Source: Candolleomyces eurysporus
Taxonomy: Eukaryota; Basidiomycota; Agaricomycetes; Agaricales; Psathyrellaceae
Direction of reading: 5' to 3'
Length of the DNA stretch: 64,000 nucleotides
Assembly (NCBI GenBank): GCA_027579435.1
Contig: JANBPK010000819.1
Span: 1 to 64,000 of the forward strand
Made by a program: the position numbers and the translations under genes. This document shows positions 1 to 11,604 of the stretch, piece after piece. The notes under the pieces are model-generated. The model was not told the origin of the DNA. It saw nothing but the letters and a program-made list of their open reading frames with translations, and ran no database searches. Position 1 is the stretch's first letter. The number at the start of each line of letters is the position of its first letter.

Positions 1-171
1 GACAAATGGGGCACGCGCCCCGCCGTGCTGCCCATGGGCCCGATCGAGCGGCAGCGCGTGGCAGCCTCAAAGTCGACTCTGGGTGTCGCACCTACGAAAT
101 CGCTGTTACTGGACGTGGTTCCGGGAGTGCCGGGTCCCGAGGTGACGACGGCTGGTGGTGGTGCACGATAG
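1..171 (+). CDS. 3' end of a gene cut by the window edge
   Basis: Frame 1 is open from the first base to a TAG at 169-171 and encodes 56 residues, beginning DKWGTRPAVLPMGPIERQ. The composition (Pro, Gly, Val, GC-rich third positions) looks coding, and the DNA becomes AT-rich and non-coding soon after. No start lies in the window. I do not recognise the protein. An alternative frame over the same bases is also open but looks less protein-like. Confidence 0.45.
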   Translation, partial: DKWGTRPAVLPMGPIERQRVAASKSTLGVAPTKSLLLDVVPGVPGPEVTTAGGGAR

Positions 172-2403
172 CCGCGGCGGCGGCCTTTGGTGGGAGGGAT
201 GCGGTCTGCATTCGTGGGTTATTTTTAGGCCCTCGTTGCGACGNAGTTGGTGTGATTTCTCCTTGTTCCTCCCGGGCGAAGGAAGGCTCGGAAGACCGGA
301 TCTGACCATACCAGTGTTACCGGGCGTCTCTCGTGCNTCATGGAGCGAGGCGACGTGAGCGCTTGTTGAAGCGCGTGGAAGGCTCGAGGTAGCTCTAGGC
401 TGCCTTCCGGGACATCCGATGTTGCGTCGTGCGATCATGGCGGTCGGGAAAGGGTTGCTGAGTCGAGAGGGTTGAGTAGGTTGGTTGATTATGACTCTTT
501 TATGATTTCGTACGTTCCTTGGATTTTATCTTTCGGTGTTTTCATAATATTTTGGGGTATCTCTCGGATCTTTACTATGCGTCGACTTAATACTCGTGTC
601 TGGTTTATTTTGTATATGTTATCGTCACTCTTTCGTTAACCCATTCGTGGGTCTTTACGCCAAGCACACTATCAAGAGACTAAGCCTCCTAGATTCTCGG
701 ATTCTGACCGCGTTTCAGGGCCTGAGTGCCTTGCCAAATCCAATCTATGTCCACCCCTCTGGTATCATCAAGGTGAGTCTTTCAATTCGTCATAATTCTC
801 GTAAGCGTTCTAACGCGTATCGGTTCTCGGATAGGTTAGTGTCGAGCTATTATATTCTCTGTACCCCCTGGATGACTGCGCACGTCTATCTGTGGCACTT
901 TGCCTGAAGGAAACGCTGACGGAGACGCTCGGCGAACTACGGGAAGCTTCGTTCTCATGAGAAATCTCTTAATGGGCGTCACGGTGAACGCAACGTGTAT
1001 CACCTCAGCCTACAATTGAATTAGTAGTCGTGAACTTGGCATCTGAAGTGCGAAAGTAAACTTGAGGATTATATGTTTTAGTGATATCGATCCCCCGATT
1101 AAGGACTGTGAGCGCTGAACTGCGCTGAATGACGCCTGCAATTTTTAAAAAGCGCAGTCCCGATACTAATAGGCTCTACGAGCGGGCGCAGTGCGGTCCA
1201 TTGAAGATCATATCAATACATGAGTCACAATCAGCGAGACTTGAAAACCTTGTGCCTGCACATGCTTCTTCCGTTCGAGAAACACACCTTTGTTACACCT
1301 ATCCGCACATCCGCAGGGACTGGCTGGTTGCCTCGAGCGCCTGCAATGAGAAATCGCAACCGTTCCGATCACAGACTCGGATAGACGGAGGTTGAACATC
1401 TCCTTTGAGACCTCGCTGTTCCTACCACCTCCAACATCCAGCTACTCAGGGCACCACTTGCGCAAGCATCCCGGCAGGCTCCTGATACCGGTCCTTCATT
1501 TCTACTTGGATCTATCAGATATTACTGTTGAGATTGATATCAGAGATATGAATAGATATTGAGTGGCGTCCCATAGTTATCAAAGGAGTACTTTGAGGTA
1601 CACCTGCCCCCTCAGGCGTTTCTTGGTCACAATGGACAAATCTGTTTCCCCTCGGTCAGCTGGGATTCCTCCGTGACGCGCGTGATGTGCGTAAGCGGAT
1701 ACCGGGAACACTTCCTCGGGGCCGTTAAAGTTGCTGGCCAGCATCGCTGGCAGACCAGTTATTAGTTGCACTGAAAATTAACTCGACGATAGATGTCCGT
1801 GTATTTCTACCACCTACACAGCACTGCATTCTCGGTGGTGCACGGTGGCTCTCGAGGGACGGATGCCGTGGCCCAAAGTGGCGAGCAAAGTACTTGTCCG
1901 AGGATGACGTAAACATTTCGATGACGGAGAAAATGAACCCGAGGCCCAATTCTGGTTTGAGGCCAAGGGAATTGTTCGCGAGAATCTGGGTTTCTACATA
2001 TATCAAGACTCCCTCGACCATGGCCTGATTTTCTCCTCCGTCCATCCTCTTGATATTCATCATATATCCCCCCCCACCGCCGCCCACGTTGACGGCATCT
2101 GGCAACCACTGACAGACTACATCACCGGCCAGCACTGTCCTGGACATCAGTGTTCGTGGTGTTCCTCGACCTAGACGGTGAGCAGCGCTCAGTTCATCTC
2201 GCATACCCTTCTGGACGCCATTAATGACACCCTGAGCAGCATTGACAACCGACACACGACACGAGGTGTCAGGTAGCGGGACGTCGCACTCGGAGTGATA
2301 TAATTATCAGCTCGTGGAGCCTTACATATTCGGAATGTGAGTACCTTTTGAATTGGTTCATTGCACTCAGCAATGTTGACGATAACGGAGAGCAGTTGAC
2401 AGC
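172..2403. other. Long intergenic stretch, no convincing gene
   Basis: T-rich, fungal 3'-UTR-like sequence follows about 480. Two N characters lie at 244 and 337. Short open frames on both strands show no recognisable domain. The only longer one is the minus-strand ORF listed at 1725-2255. Confidence 0.5.
1725..2255 (-). CDS. Possible small hypothetical protein
   Basis: A 176-residue open frame starts MSVVNAAQGVINGVQKGMRD and contains a Gly run and Met/Gly-rich segments. No domain, signal peptide or membrane segment is obvious. It would be divergent from the gene at 2404, with about 150 bp between the starts. It could be partly intronic or spurious; it is listed because it is the longest frame in a 2.2-kb gap. 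Confidence 0.25.
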   Translation of the reverse strand: MSVVNAAQGVINGVQKGMRDELSAAHRLGRGTPRTLMSRTVLAGDVVCQWLPDAVNVGGGGGGYMMNIKRMDGGENQAMVEGVLIYVETQILANNSLGLKPELGLGFIFSVIEMFTSSSDKYFARHFGPRHPSLESHRAPPRMQCCVGGRNTRTSIVELIFSATNNWSASDAGQQL

Positions 2404-5400
2404 ATGTCCATGTTCTCGTCATTCACCCAGTTCCTCCCATCTGCGATCCAGAACACCATTGCGCAACAACAGCCGCCGCCCTCAATCACGGAGGAAGCGC
2501 CACCACCACAATCACGGTTTGACCCCTCGACAGACGACGAAGGCGATGAGGAAGAGCTCTTACAACAGCAGAGCCAGCAGATGGAGGAGCAGCAGGAAGA
2601 TAGACGCAAAGTAAAGTCGAAGAAGGAACGAGACGTCACCAAGCTGGCTAATGAGGTTTGTAATTATCTATGATCTCCTCAAAACTTTGTTTCTGAGCGT
2701 CCGTTGTCACAGACTTTCATATTTGTTCGACCACCTCCGTCCAAGTCGAACCATCCTCTAAATCTCCAAGTTCAACTCGTACCACCTAATGCTCGTCCAC
2801 CATCAGGCGTTGCCGTGCCATCTGGTAGCGAGCCCACCACTCCCACGTCTGCGTCATCAATGAGTACAGATGACGGCCGCGGTCCGTCGTTGTCTCGTAC
2901 TGCCAGCGCGTCTTCGGAGTACAGTACCAATACCAACTATGCCTCAAACTCGACGACCTCATTCCAGTCGATGGCCTCGGGGGAGTCTACCACTTCTTCT
3001 GCGACCAGCAGCAGTAGCAGAGGCGCCCGCCGTATCATCCCACTTTACAACCTCCAAGCGCATAATGTCTTGACCAACGTCATCGCCGATGCTGGAACGG
3101 ATGCAAAGATTGCCAGGTTTCAGAAGAAGGGGCTAGAGTTGATTGATCTAGCTGTTCTTGAACCTGTCGAGGTTTGGGGGGTGAGGAGCCGGACCGGGGA
3201 GAGGGAGGCAAAGAAACAAGGCCTCCAAATCAGTGTCGATGAAATGGGCTCCGTCGTCCATCCTGGTATCCCCCCGACCAACGGCGCGAATAGACCAAGC
3301 ACGGCGAATAAGACGCTGTCTAGCTTCTTGCAGCCGAAGAACCAACGACCGAGCGAGGGCAGCCGTCCGAATACACCTTCAGCGAGCTCGAGTGCTTTAT
3401 CTCTCAACTCAAATTCGACTCATTTCAGTACCAATGCCCAGTCTGTTGCAACCCCTCCTCCGCAGCAGCATCAGCAATTCTTACATNCCCCCCGCCTCCG
3501 CTCCACCTCACTCGGGGACTTTCCCATCTACACCAACCCGACCTCAGAAAGCCGACAACTCTCCCTTACCTTCCACGCCTATCGATATGTCTCGGGGTGC
3601 ACCTCCGTCCCCGTCAATCGCGGTCTCTACCACTCCCACTAAGAAATCTAGTTCCCCCAGTCTATTCGGCAAATTCAAGTTCAACAAACGGAGTAGCACC
3701 TTGAACCCTTTTAACGCTCCCTCAGCGAGCGACAATGATCCCGCCACGTTCTCACCTCAACCTCCAAACCCAGATCGACCCAACGAATACACGGAATTCG
3801 GTATGGCACCTCTTGCGCCTGGGGACTTGAATCCGAAGAGATTAGCTACAGAGGCTCATAACCAAGCTCAAGGCAAACACCCATCACCTTCACTATCCCC
3901 TCCTAATTCCCCATCGTCTCTATATAGTAACACGCCTACGCCTACGCCTACCACACCCTATCATCCACACAACCGGCCTCAACAAGACGACTCTGACGAT
4001 ATCCACAGTCCGACCCCTACGATTGCCCCTTCGAAACCCGGGTTCATGTCTGCTGCACTGAACTCGCTTGGAGGGAATAATAACACTTCGCCGCCTCCCC
4101 TCCCCTCTTCTTCCTCAGCATCCCCAGGCCATAGTAGGAACCTCAGTCTTACCAACGCCCTATCGCGAGGGAAGAACAGGTTTATGGGTGGGATCAAGCC
4201 TGGTGGTGGTGGTTCGTCGACCGAGCGCGAGCCTCCTTCACCTACTTCGTCTGCCCCGCCTCCACCACAACCCATTTCTGCTACCCAGACGCAAACGCAA
4301 ATTGGGAATCCGATGGCCGGTGCCAAGGGTTTGTTCAACAAGATCGCAGCTGGGATCACAGGTGACAAGGCTGGGGGCTCCAACAACGACCGGGGAGGGC
4401 TGAACATTTTAGGCGGCAGGAACTCTAACGGTCTCGGGATGAGTAGGGAGAGCGTTGACTCTACCACGAGTGCGGGAAGCGGGGCTGGGGCGAAAGGGCC
4501 GTTTGGGAGGTTGCTCCAACACCAGAGTTCGCAGCAGTACATCGGGAAGGGCGGTAGTAGCCTCGGACCTGGGACAGCAGCTAGCAGCACGACGAGCAGT
4601 GCGAATGCGAGTCCGCGAACGTCTATGCAGGCACCTACCCAGCCTTTGGCGCAGGGTTTATCATCTGTGCCGGCTCAGGGTGCTTCGGCGTCGGCGGTTG
4701 TGCCGCCCCAGGTTGTGGTTGTCGGTGGACAGCAGCAGCAAGATCTCCAGCAACAGCACAAGATGAGTCTGAGGCAGCTGCAGCTGAGGCCGCCGGTGCT
4801 GGGTATCCAGCCTACCTATGTCTCAGCTTCGCAGACCTACGCCCCTGTTGCCGCCCCTCCGGGCCAGCAGCAGTACGCCTCGGCGCTCAGCCTCCCTAGT
4901 GGGAGCGACGAGGGTGGGGCAGGGAGCAGCACGAATGTCAGCTCCAACGGGGGCGTGCCGTTGCAGAAGGTGGAGAGCTACAGCACGTTTGCCGAGACGG
5001 ATGAGAGCGGCTCAGGAGATGTGGGGGCGAGCGGTAGCGGTAGCCAGAGGAGGCGGTCGACAAAGTCGAGGAGGGAAGGGAGCACGAGGAGGGAGAGTTT
5101 GATTTTCAGTGAGAAGGAATCCTCCGTGGGGGGATCGAGCACTGCGTTGGCTTCAACGGGTGCTTCAGCCATTTCGGTGACACAGCAAGCTGGTGGTACC
5201 NGGGAAAGAGAAGGAGCNGGGCGTTGATGTATGTGTGGCTTGTTGCGAGGTGGTTGAAGAAACGCAATCCGGGTCCTCCGGTGAGGAACCAGCATNGGGC
5301 AGAGTGCGAGCGAGGCTAGTGGTGGGGCGGGGAGAGCGAGGGATCTTTTCCAGAATATCCTTTCTGGGAGAGACAGGGATCGCGGGTTTGGAGGCAGTGA

Positions 5401-6436
5401 TAGGGAGTCGAAGAGGGGTTCGTGGCATGCTGGTGCAGGGATTGGCTTGATCCCTTCGCTAGGTGCCCTGGGTAATCTGAACTCTTCACAACCGTCTTCG
5501 CCGAGTTCGGGTCAGCCTTTGGTCCTTAGCCCCGTGGTCGGTGGTGGGTTTGAAGTAAGGTTTGAATGGAAGAGGGCGAAGATGAAAAGTTCGAAAAGCA
5601 AGAATAAAGGGGATAGGAAGGAAAATGGGGCGGATGATAGTAAGAGGGGGAGGAAGAAGTTGAAAGCGGCGCCTGAGGTCAAGGTGCGGGATATGTTGAA
5701 GGAAGGCGGTGGGGACCGGGAAGACACAGATGTGACGCCAAAGATCCCTCAAGTGGACAGTTCACCTCGGAAGATGTCTGTGGCTGAGAGGAAGAGACTC
5801 AATCGGTCGAGCATGGCGAGTGTCAGTAGCCTCGCGACGGAGGAAAAGGAGGGTGATTCCCCTTCCAGAAACTCTTCGTCGCCATCTCGACGAAGCACGA
5901 CCTCAACGAGGAAGAAGAGGTTGTCACTCTTGAGAAAGAAGAAGGACGATGACGGCGACGAATACGGGGGCGCCGGTGACGATGACGAAGATGAGGAGAG
6001 CGACGCAGAAGATTCGGAAACCCCTTGGGTGTGCACCCTCAAGATTCGCCGATCTGAGTATGTCAAGCCACCAGGAGCCTCAGCCGTTGATACGATCACA
6101 TCCGGGCCTTCAAACGGAGAGAAGGAGCAGATTCTTCGGCTGAAAGTGGGGACGCTATCACCGACTCCCCATCACCCGAAAGTGGTGGCTATGCTCAAGA
6201 TCCCCTTCCCCCTCCCTGACGTCGAAGTGGAAAGGATGGAGGTAGTGAGGAAGAAGACACTGTTCAATCAGAATAGCGAGCAGGAGGAGAAGGAGCCGTA
6301 CTACGGCCTGATGCTGAGTGCGGAGGACATCAAGGATATCGTCTGCAGCACTGGGCTATGGCTCGTCGTTCGCGAAGGGTTTGGTGGTGTCGGAAAGATC
6401 AATAGGAAAGGGGACGGGTGGAAGATTCGTGGATGA
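2404..6436 (+). CDS. Large Ser/Pro-rich low-complexity protein with conserved ends
   Basis: Starts MSMFSSFTQFLPSAIQ. One intron (2656-2712, 57 bp) interrupts it, then the frame runs to TGA at 6434-6436, about 1323 residues once the N characters at 3487, 5201, 5218 and 5296 are skipped. Each N breaks the frame and dropping each restores it, including the join into IPSLGALGNLNSS. Most of the protein is Ser/Pro/Thr/Gln/Gly-rich and probably disordered. Ordered-looking parts are a segment near residues 185-240 (NVLTNVIADAGTDAKIARFQ), a short RALMYVWLVARWLKKR segment around residue 915, a beta-rich FEVRFEWKRAKMK stretch and a C-terminal 160-residue region after an acidic DDDEDEESDAED run. I know similar fungal proteins only as hypothetical; an adaptor or scaffold role would be a guess. 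Confidence 0.75.
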
Positions 6437-7135
6437 TCTACGTTACGCAATATAATGGAAAGGCTCTGTTTCTCTCTTCTCTCACAACATCATCATTTTC
6501 TCTTTCTCTTTCGCTCTCGCCCGCTGCATCGTTCACCGTTAATCATTTTATCATTTTGCTTGATGCTACGAGTAGTTCTGTAGACGAACATGATCATTAC
6601 GATTTCTAGCATCCGGCTCCCTCACGAATTCAAGGCTGTACTCTAGTTTCCGTTTACTATATCATTTTCTATTCTACTAATATTCATTCTATACTAACGC
6701 TTCACTCCCGCTTTGCCTTGCCGAAGGGTTGACTCATATCACGACATCCTTGAGCCAGAGTGATCAGCAGCTTCCATTTATCCAAATTCGAAGGCAAGAA
6801 TCCCGGTGCCAGGTGTCGAGTAGGAAGTCATGCCTGGGTCCTCAGGCCTCACCGCGTCTTCTGACCCATTTATAGCGCCAACGGATCTTACAAGAAGGTA
6901 AATCGCGCAGTCAGTCGCCATAATGAGGTCGTCATAAGACCACAACACCGCTTGGACTGATATCAGTTGTTACGACGTTAAGTACGGTAGTTATAAAGGG
7001 TTCAACTTGTTGCGTAAACACCCTTTTCACTGTCACTATATTAGTGTACTTGCCCCACCTCCACCCTTTCACATGAAGAGTATGACACCCGCCCACCGCT
7101 CGTAAAACTGCGGCTCTCTGCCTCTGTCAAACGAG
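6437..7135. other. Intergenic region between two plus-strand genes
   Basis: CT-rich tracts occur just after the upstream stop (6470-6520) and AT-rich sequence around 6640-6700. No coding frame or RNA gene is recognised. The last part presumably holds the promoter of the gene at 7136; no clear TATA box was seen. Confidence 0.4.
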
Positions 7136-8839
7136 ATGACGAGTAGAAGAAATCCGAGCAATGGCAATGTTCAGACACCCAGCGTCAATGGTAAAGCCGG
7201 GTCCGAACAAGGTGAACCGCTGGTGACACAGAAATTTACCCAATCTCCACGTTCATCCCTACCGTCGACGTTCGGACCTCAGTCATCTGCAACCACAACC
7301 AAATCTGCCACAGCAAGGAACACGATACTTCGAACGAGTCCTGAAAGATTTCGGCGCAACAGTTCTGGAGCCCTGATCTCCGTCCCTGAGGAAGGCGGTC
7401 ATATGGAGTTCCCCCAGCAAACTCCCCGTTTTCAAGTCCCAGAGTCGGTAGTGGTGGACGCTGAAGAAGACGACGATGAAGAGGTTGAAGAATGGCTCCT
7501 GGAGCAGGAACTGGCAAGAGAAGGGCTATACCGAGGTGCGTTTTTCGTCATCGTTGTGGGCGCCGAGCTCGAGGCTTACGACTCGACGTCTATAGGGTCG
7601 TACAATCACCTTATTGCTTGGTACACCCTGACGCCAATATCCACAATCCTAACCTTTGCACTACTCGCCATATTCCCAGTGGTCATTTACCCGCTAGACC
7701 CCAAATTCCCTCAATCCCCATATCCCTATGCGCCATATTTGCCGTTCCCCCTCCCTGAGCTTCTGACTGCGGCGGGAATGTGGTCAATGTCCCTGCTTCT
7801 CAGAGAATTTGTGTACTCGCTGCCAAGCTCGCTGTCTTTGACACTCCCGCCCTATGCCTCTCTGCTGCTTTCGCTCCTTGCCACAGCCTTCCAGACGCTG
7901 ATATCAGTGTCTCTCCAACTTGCGGCTGTGGTTCTGCTACTCATCACCCCAACCCCAGGGATCAATCACCCGACGTGGCATGATCATGCATTTCGACGGG
8001 TGTGGACGATTGCTCTGGGCTGGGCTGGGGCAGAAGCAATAGTTGGGATCAAGCAAGGGTACGAAAACATCGCGCTCTACCGGGACGTCCTGGTCAACGT
8101 GAAAAAGATATCGGAAGAGGACTCGCTTATCCCCGGGGAGGGCACAGTTTCAAGCAGCGTCTCGCCAGCCCTGACAAGATCTTCAACCAGGTCGCAAGAA
8201 TTATCGCCTTACCACGATGAAGATGGCCCGGTGCGTGGAGAGCGCCAGCCTCTCCTCGCCAAGCCCCCACAAGCGAACGGTCTTTACCGTTTCTCCAAAA
8301 ACGCTCTCGAGCAGGAGGTGCAGAACGACCTCGACCAGCTCATAGCACTCAGAAGTCGGGAAGAACTGGAAGAAATATATGGAATTCCGGTAATCGTGCG
8401 TGACCCTACCCACTCTCAAGTCTAATCTCTAATTAACCCTCCGTGATTCTTATAGCACGTTCCCGTCTTCATCTCATGTCTCCACCGAATCAACGCAGTC
8501 CTCAACTCCCTCGGGACGTTCCTCGTTCTCTCCGCAGCGTATCTTCGCTCACCCCTTGCGCCCTCCATCCCCGACCGACCTCCCATTCCCTCTTTCTCAT
8601 CAGAAAACTATTCAAGCCTTCTCCAGATATCGAGAACCCTTGCAGGCCTCACTGTCCATCGCGACAGCATCTTGGGTTTGACTGCAGTCGCTGTTGTAAT
8701 ATGTCAGATGGGGCTATCGCTCCTCCACACCGCATGGGTGCTGCCCAAGATTGGCGTACCAACCCATGTCTACGTCGGCCTTTTGGTCTCCCTTGTTCTG
8801 TTTTTCGCTGGATTGGCTCTTTGGGAGGTGTTGGTGTAA
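7136..8839 (+). CDS. Multi-pass membrane protein, function unknown
   Basis: Start MTSRRNPSNGNVQ. Two introns are inferred. 7536-7595 (60 bp, no stop, easily mistaken for coding) joins LYRG to SYNHLIAWY. 8390-8455 (66 bp) joins EEIYGIP to HVPVFISCLHRINAVL. The frame then ends at TAA 8837-8839. The product is about 536 residues. The first 110 residues are polar and low-complexity, ending in an acidic DAEEDDDEEVEEW run. Hydrophobic helices follow (TPISTILTFALLAIFPVV; LLLSLLATAFQTLISVSLQL; LAAVVLLLI), then a cytosolic-looking loop, then more helices in the last exon (LNSLGTFLVLSAAYL; LTAVAVVICQMGLSLL; GLLVSLVLFFAGLALWEVLV). I do not recognise a named family. Confidence 0.75.
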
Positions 8840-9478
8840 TTATTTGTTGCAGTACTATCGGTCGTCACTATCTATCGTGTTTTCTGTGAGTGGTTTACTC
8901 TCGCTTTGGTTTGCTGGTTCTGATTGTCCGTTAGGTTTTGGTTCAAGTTGTTTTCCTCGTGTGGGTTTTATTCGGACTGTGCTGCAGCAGAAATATATAA
9001 TATACACGTGCAATTCCGTAGTGGGGATCGTTGCTCCATCGTTGCCGGAGTGTTTTCAGCCCAATTACCATCAATCCTAAGGGCGAAGGATACAAAGTAG
9101 GGCAAGAACAAGGATCCATAAAACTTGATCTCATCAAGGTACTTTTGTTCACACTCATCGGGAACCTTCATTCAAGCAGATGCGGGGAGCCTGTCCGAAC
9201 AGTGGAGGCCCCAGGTGTGTTGCACAGCCACCTGGGATTTAACAGCATTATATTCTCCTACATCGTCAGCAAAGTTCGAACGGTAAGGTACTGCGTTATG
9301 GGGTTCGGGGTTCCCTCGAGGTACGCCAGGGGGCTGGCGGACAGCGACCGACCAAGGCCGGCCTAGGAATCGTACACACACGCCGGATCGCGAAACGAAT
9401 GAAAATTCTTTCCTACAAATACAGAGTTGACGAGACACACACAGCCTTTCAACCCTAGGGAACAGGCGGTGGTCACCG
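8840..9478. other. Convergent intergenic region, nothing recognised
   Basis: Lies between the 3' ends of the membrane-protein gene and the first member of the coiled-coil array. T-rich 3'-UTR-like sequence covers 8870-8990. Short open frames show no domain. No tRNA or repeat was seen. Confidence 0.4.
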
Positions 9479-10671
9479 CTAGATTGGAGCACTGTCACTG
9501 CCGCCATTTACTGGGAGGAGTTCGCGGGGCATGAAAATTGTCCCGTTGTGGCTTGCTACCAGTTGCATATGGCACTCTGCCAGCTTGTCTTGCAATTCTG
9601 CAATTTTGCGGTTTTGCGCTTCGAAAATTCCGACCGTTGAGATGTTTGCAGCTCCATGTATGTGAGGTTGGGCTCTTGAAAGGGTGAAAAGGGTTTTCCA
9701 CTCCTCCGCAGCGACCCTCTCTTTTGCTATGGTGATCCTGAGCCGGGCCATCGCTTCCTCGTCCTCTGCGATGGTTTCCTCCAGAGATGCGCAGAATTGC
9801 CTCAACCTCTGGCAATCCCGAGATAATGCAAGGACCTCGGTTTCGTGTCCGGCCCGCCGGTCGTTTAGGTGGTCAATAGTTCTATCACGCTGGGCCAACG
9901 TGTCTTGCGTCGATGATAGCAATGTCTCGAGATGCATATTCCTTTCGAGGAGCGACCGAATGCGGTCAGCTTGATGCTCTTCGTCCTTCTCTCTGAGAGG
10001 CGAGGTGTTTACTTTCTCCGAGAAGTCTCTGGAGCCGGCCTTGAGTTGTTGGATAATTGCCTGTTGATTTTGAACGAGCTCTCGCATTGTGGCAAGGTCG
10101 GCTTTGTATTCTCCGTTCTTTTTGGTCAACGAACCGATTTGGGCATCCAACCTAGCCAACTTTGCCATTGACATGATAATATCCCCTTCCTTCTTACCGA
10201 GCTTTCCCTCCAAGGCCGAGCACAGTGACCGGTACACATTAAGCTCTTCGGAAAGCGAAGCGATGAGGTGGTCCTTTGCGCGTAATTCGGCTTGTGCAGC
10301 AGAGAGCGTCCCCGGCACATGCTGAACCTTGTCCATAGCGGCTTCATCTTGATTCTGCAAGTTTGAGACTGCTGAATTGTCAGTTGTAGCTCCAGCAGAA
10401 AAGACATCCATGCGATCGATGCCTTGAGAGTCGCGGCCTCGACGAACCTCGAGTAGCCACGACGGCTCCGGTCTGAGGCGCGTCCTCTTGTTGGGGAGTA
10501 GGTATTTTGGTATCGATCACGTTGGCTGTCCAGAGAAGGAATGATAGTGCAAGGACGCCGAGTAGTACTACCACGGTCTCGCAGAAGGCTGGCAGTAATT
10601 TGAAGGGTCGATCAGCAGGCTAGCTCAAGGAGGGATTTACGAAACTTACTGCATGCAGTCTGGAGTGGCAT
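9479..10671 (-). CDS. Coiled-coil array copy A (divergent, one frameshift)
   Basis: Exon 1 (10650-10671) encodes MPLQTAC. A 61-bp intron (10589-10649, GTAAGT...CCAG) follows, then exon 2 begins with a hydrophobic anchor (TVVVLLGVLALSFLLWTANV). The anchor frame and the coiled-coil frame (from 10411 downward, 310 residues) differ by one base. One base too many somewhere in 10380-10520 explains it; runs of four G at 10493-10496 and four T at 10504-10507 are candidates. Without it the product is about 376 residues. The body is a long heptad-rich coiled coil (LRAKDHLIASLSEELNVYRS; ERNMHLETLLSSTQDTLAQR) ending in the family signature IAELQDKLAECHMQLVAS. It is the most diverged copy. Function unknown. 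The shift could be an assembly error or real inactivation. Confidence 0.65.
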
Positions 10672-10950
10672 TAGAACTAGGAATGAGGATAAAGTGGTCT
10701 TCAAGGTCAACGTTAACAGCAAATTGCAGTGCTCGCCCAGAAGCGCCTTCGGACAATGGGGCGGCGGTACTGATGGCCGTCACATTGACAGTTTGCCCCA
10801 TGCAACCTGTTCGGATATGGGCGCTACTCTAACGAGACATCTAACTGATTTGCGGACACTTGAATCATTATTTAGAGACTTTTATAGCTCTAAAACAGCA
10901 GGAGAAGCGATAAGCGGGGCAATAGAGACCTTGAAAGCTGGTTGGGTAGT

Positions 10951-10969
10951 AGGCGCCAATTTGGCGCCT
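10951..10969. repeat. Perfect 9-1-9 palindrome with E2F/MBF-like cores
   Basis: The sequence aggcgccaatttggcgcct is an inverted repeat of 9 bp around one central base. It contains a TTTGGCGC core, the consensus of E2F/MBF-type factors. It lies about 280 bp upstream of the copy A start codon, in the spacer between A and relic A'. A regulatory role is inferred only. Confidence 0.4.
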
Positions 10970-11173
10970 GTGGCGGCGGCATCGCTTGATATGCCCGATA
11001 GTCCCGACACAGACTCCGATTGAAAGCGCCTTCGGAGCTTTAATTTGCCTACGAGGGACAACCAAACTACGGCAGCTCAGCAGAAAGCTAATTCGCCGGT
11101 ACGCTTATTCAACTCATAGGGTGTATATTGCCATATTGACTGTCTAATTTCTGAGTAAAACTACCGCCAAAGC

Positions 11174-11470
11174 TTACCAAATTGAAGGGCATGGTGGTAA
11201 TGGTTTTGTTGGAAATGGAGCAATGTGATACCTTTCCTTCTTCCCCTTTCGGCTTTCGACTTGCTAATACGGATCAAAGTCTAATAGACCAAGGATAGGG
11301 CGAAAGGCTGTTCCTCCGCCGCCGTTACGACTAGCGAGCAGCTGGCTGTAGCACTGCGAAAGTTTATCCTCTACCTGGGCTATCTTCCGCTCCTTCTGGG
11401 TGATGATTTCTCGCATCGACAGTCTGTGTGTTACGCATTTTACTTCGCAAACGATTTTGGGCCTTTCCAA
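11174..11470 (-). pseudogene. Relic A' of a type-2 coiled-coil gene
   Basis: Only the C-terminal part of a type-2 copy survives: SMREIITQKERKIAQVEDKL, then SQCYSQLLASRNGGG and LLDFDPY. An in-frame TAG follows at the place where copy B reads a Lys codon. The frame then continues with clear homology to the B and D tails (QVESRKGKKERYHIAPFPTK) to a TAA at 11174-11176. Upstream of 11470 no coiled-coil body, anchor or first exon is found. It is a truncated copy with a premature stop. Confidence 0.7.
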
Positions 11471-11604
11471 TTTTTCTTCCTAGAAAGAATCAACTAGCAC
11501 GGCTTAGTGGAAAGCTCACTATCTTGGACGCACTCTCAAATCAAAGTGTGTGAATCATCCTGTCTATTGTCTATCCCGTCTGTCAACCCGCTAGGATCTA
11601 TGGC

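Noticed and set aside
3979..4590. 203-residue minus-strand ORF
   Set aside because: Antisense to the Ser/Pro-rich gene; composition is the mirror of its low-complexity codons.
10694..11023. 109-residue plus-strand ORF in the array spacer
   Set aside because: Lies opposite the array, has no domain, no splice partners, and contains the palindrome; likely chance.
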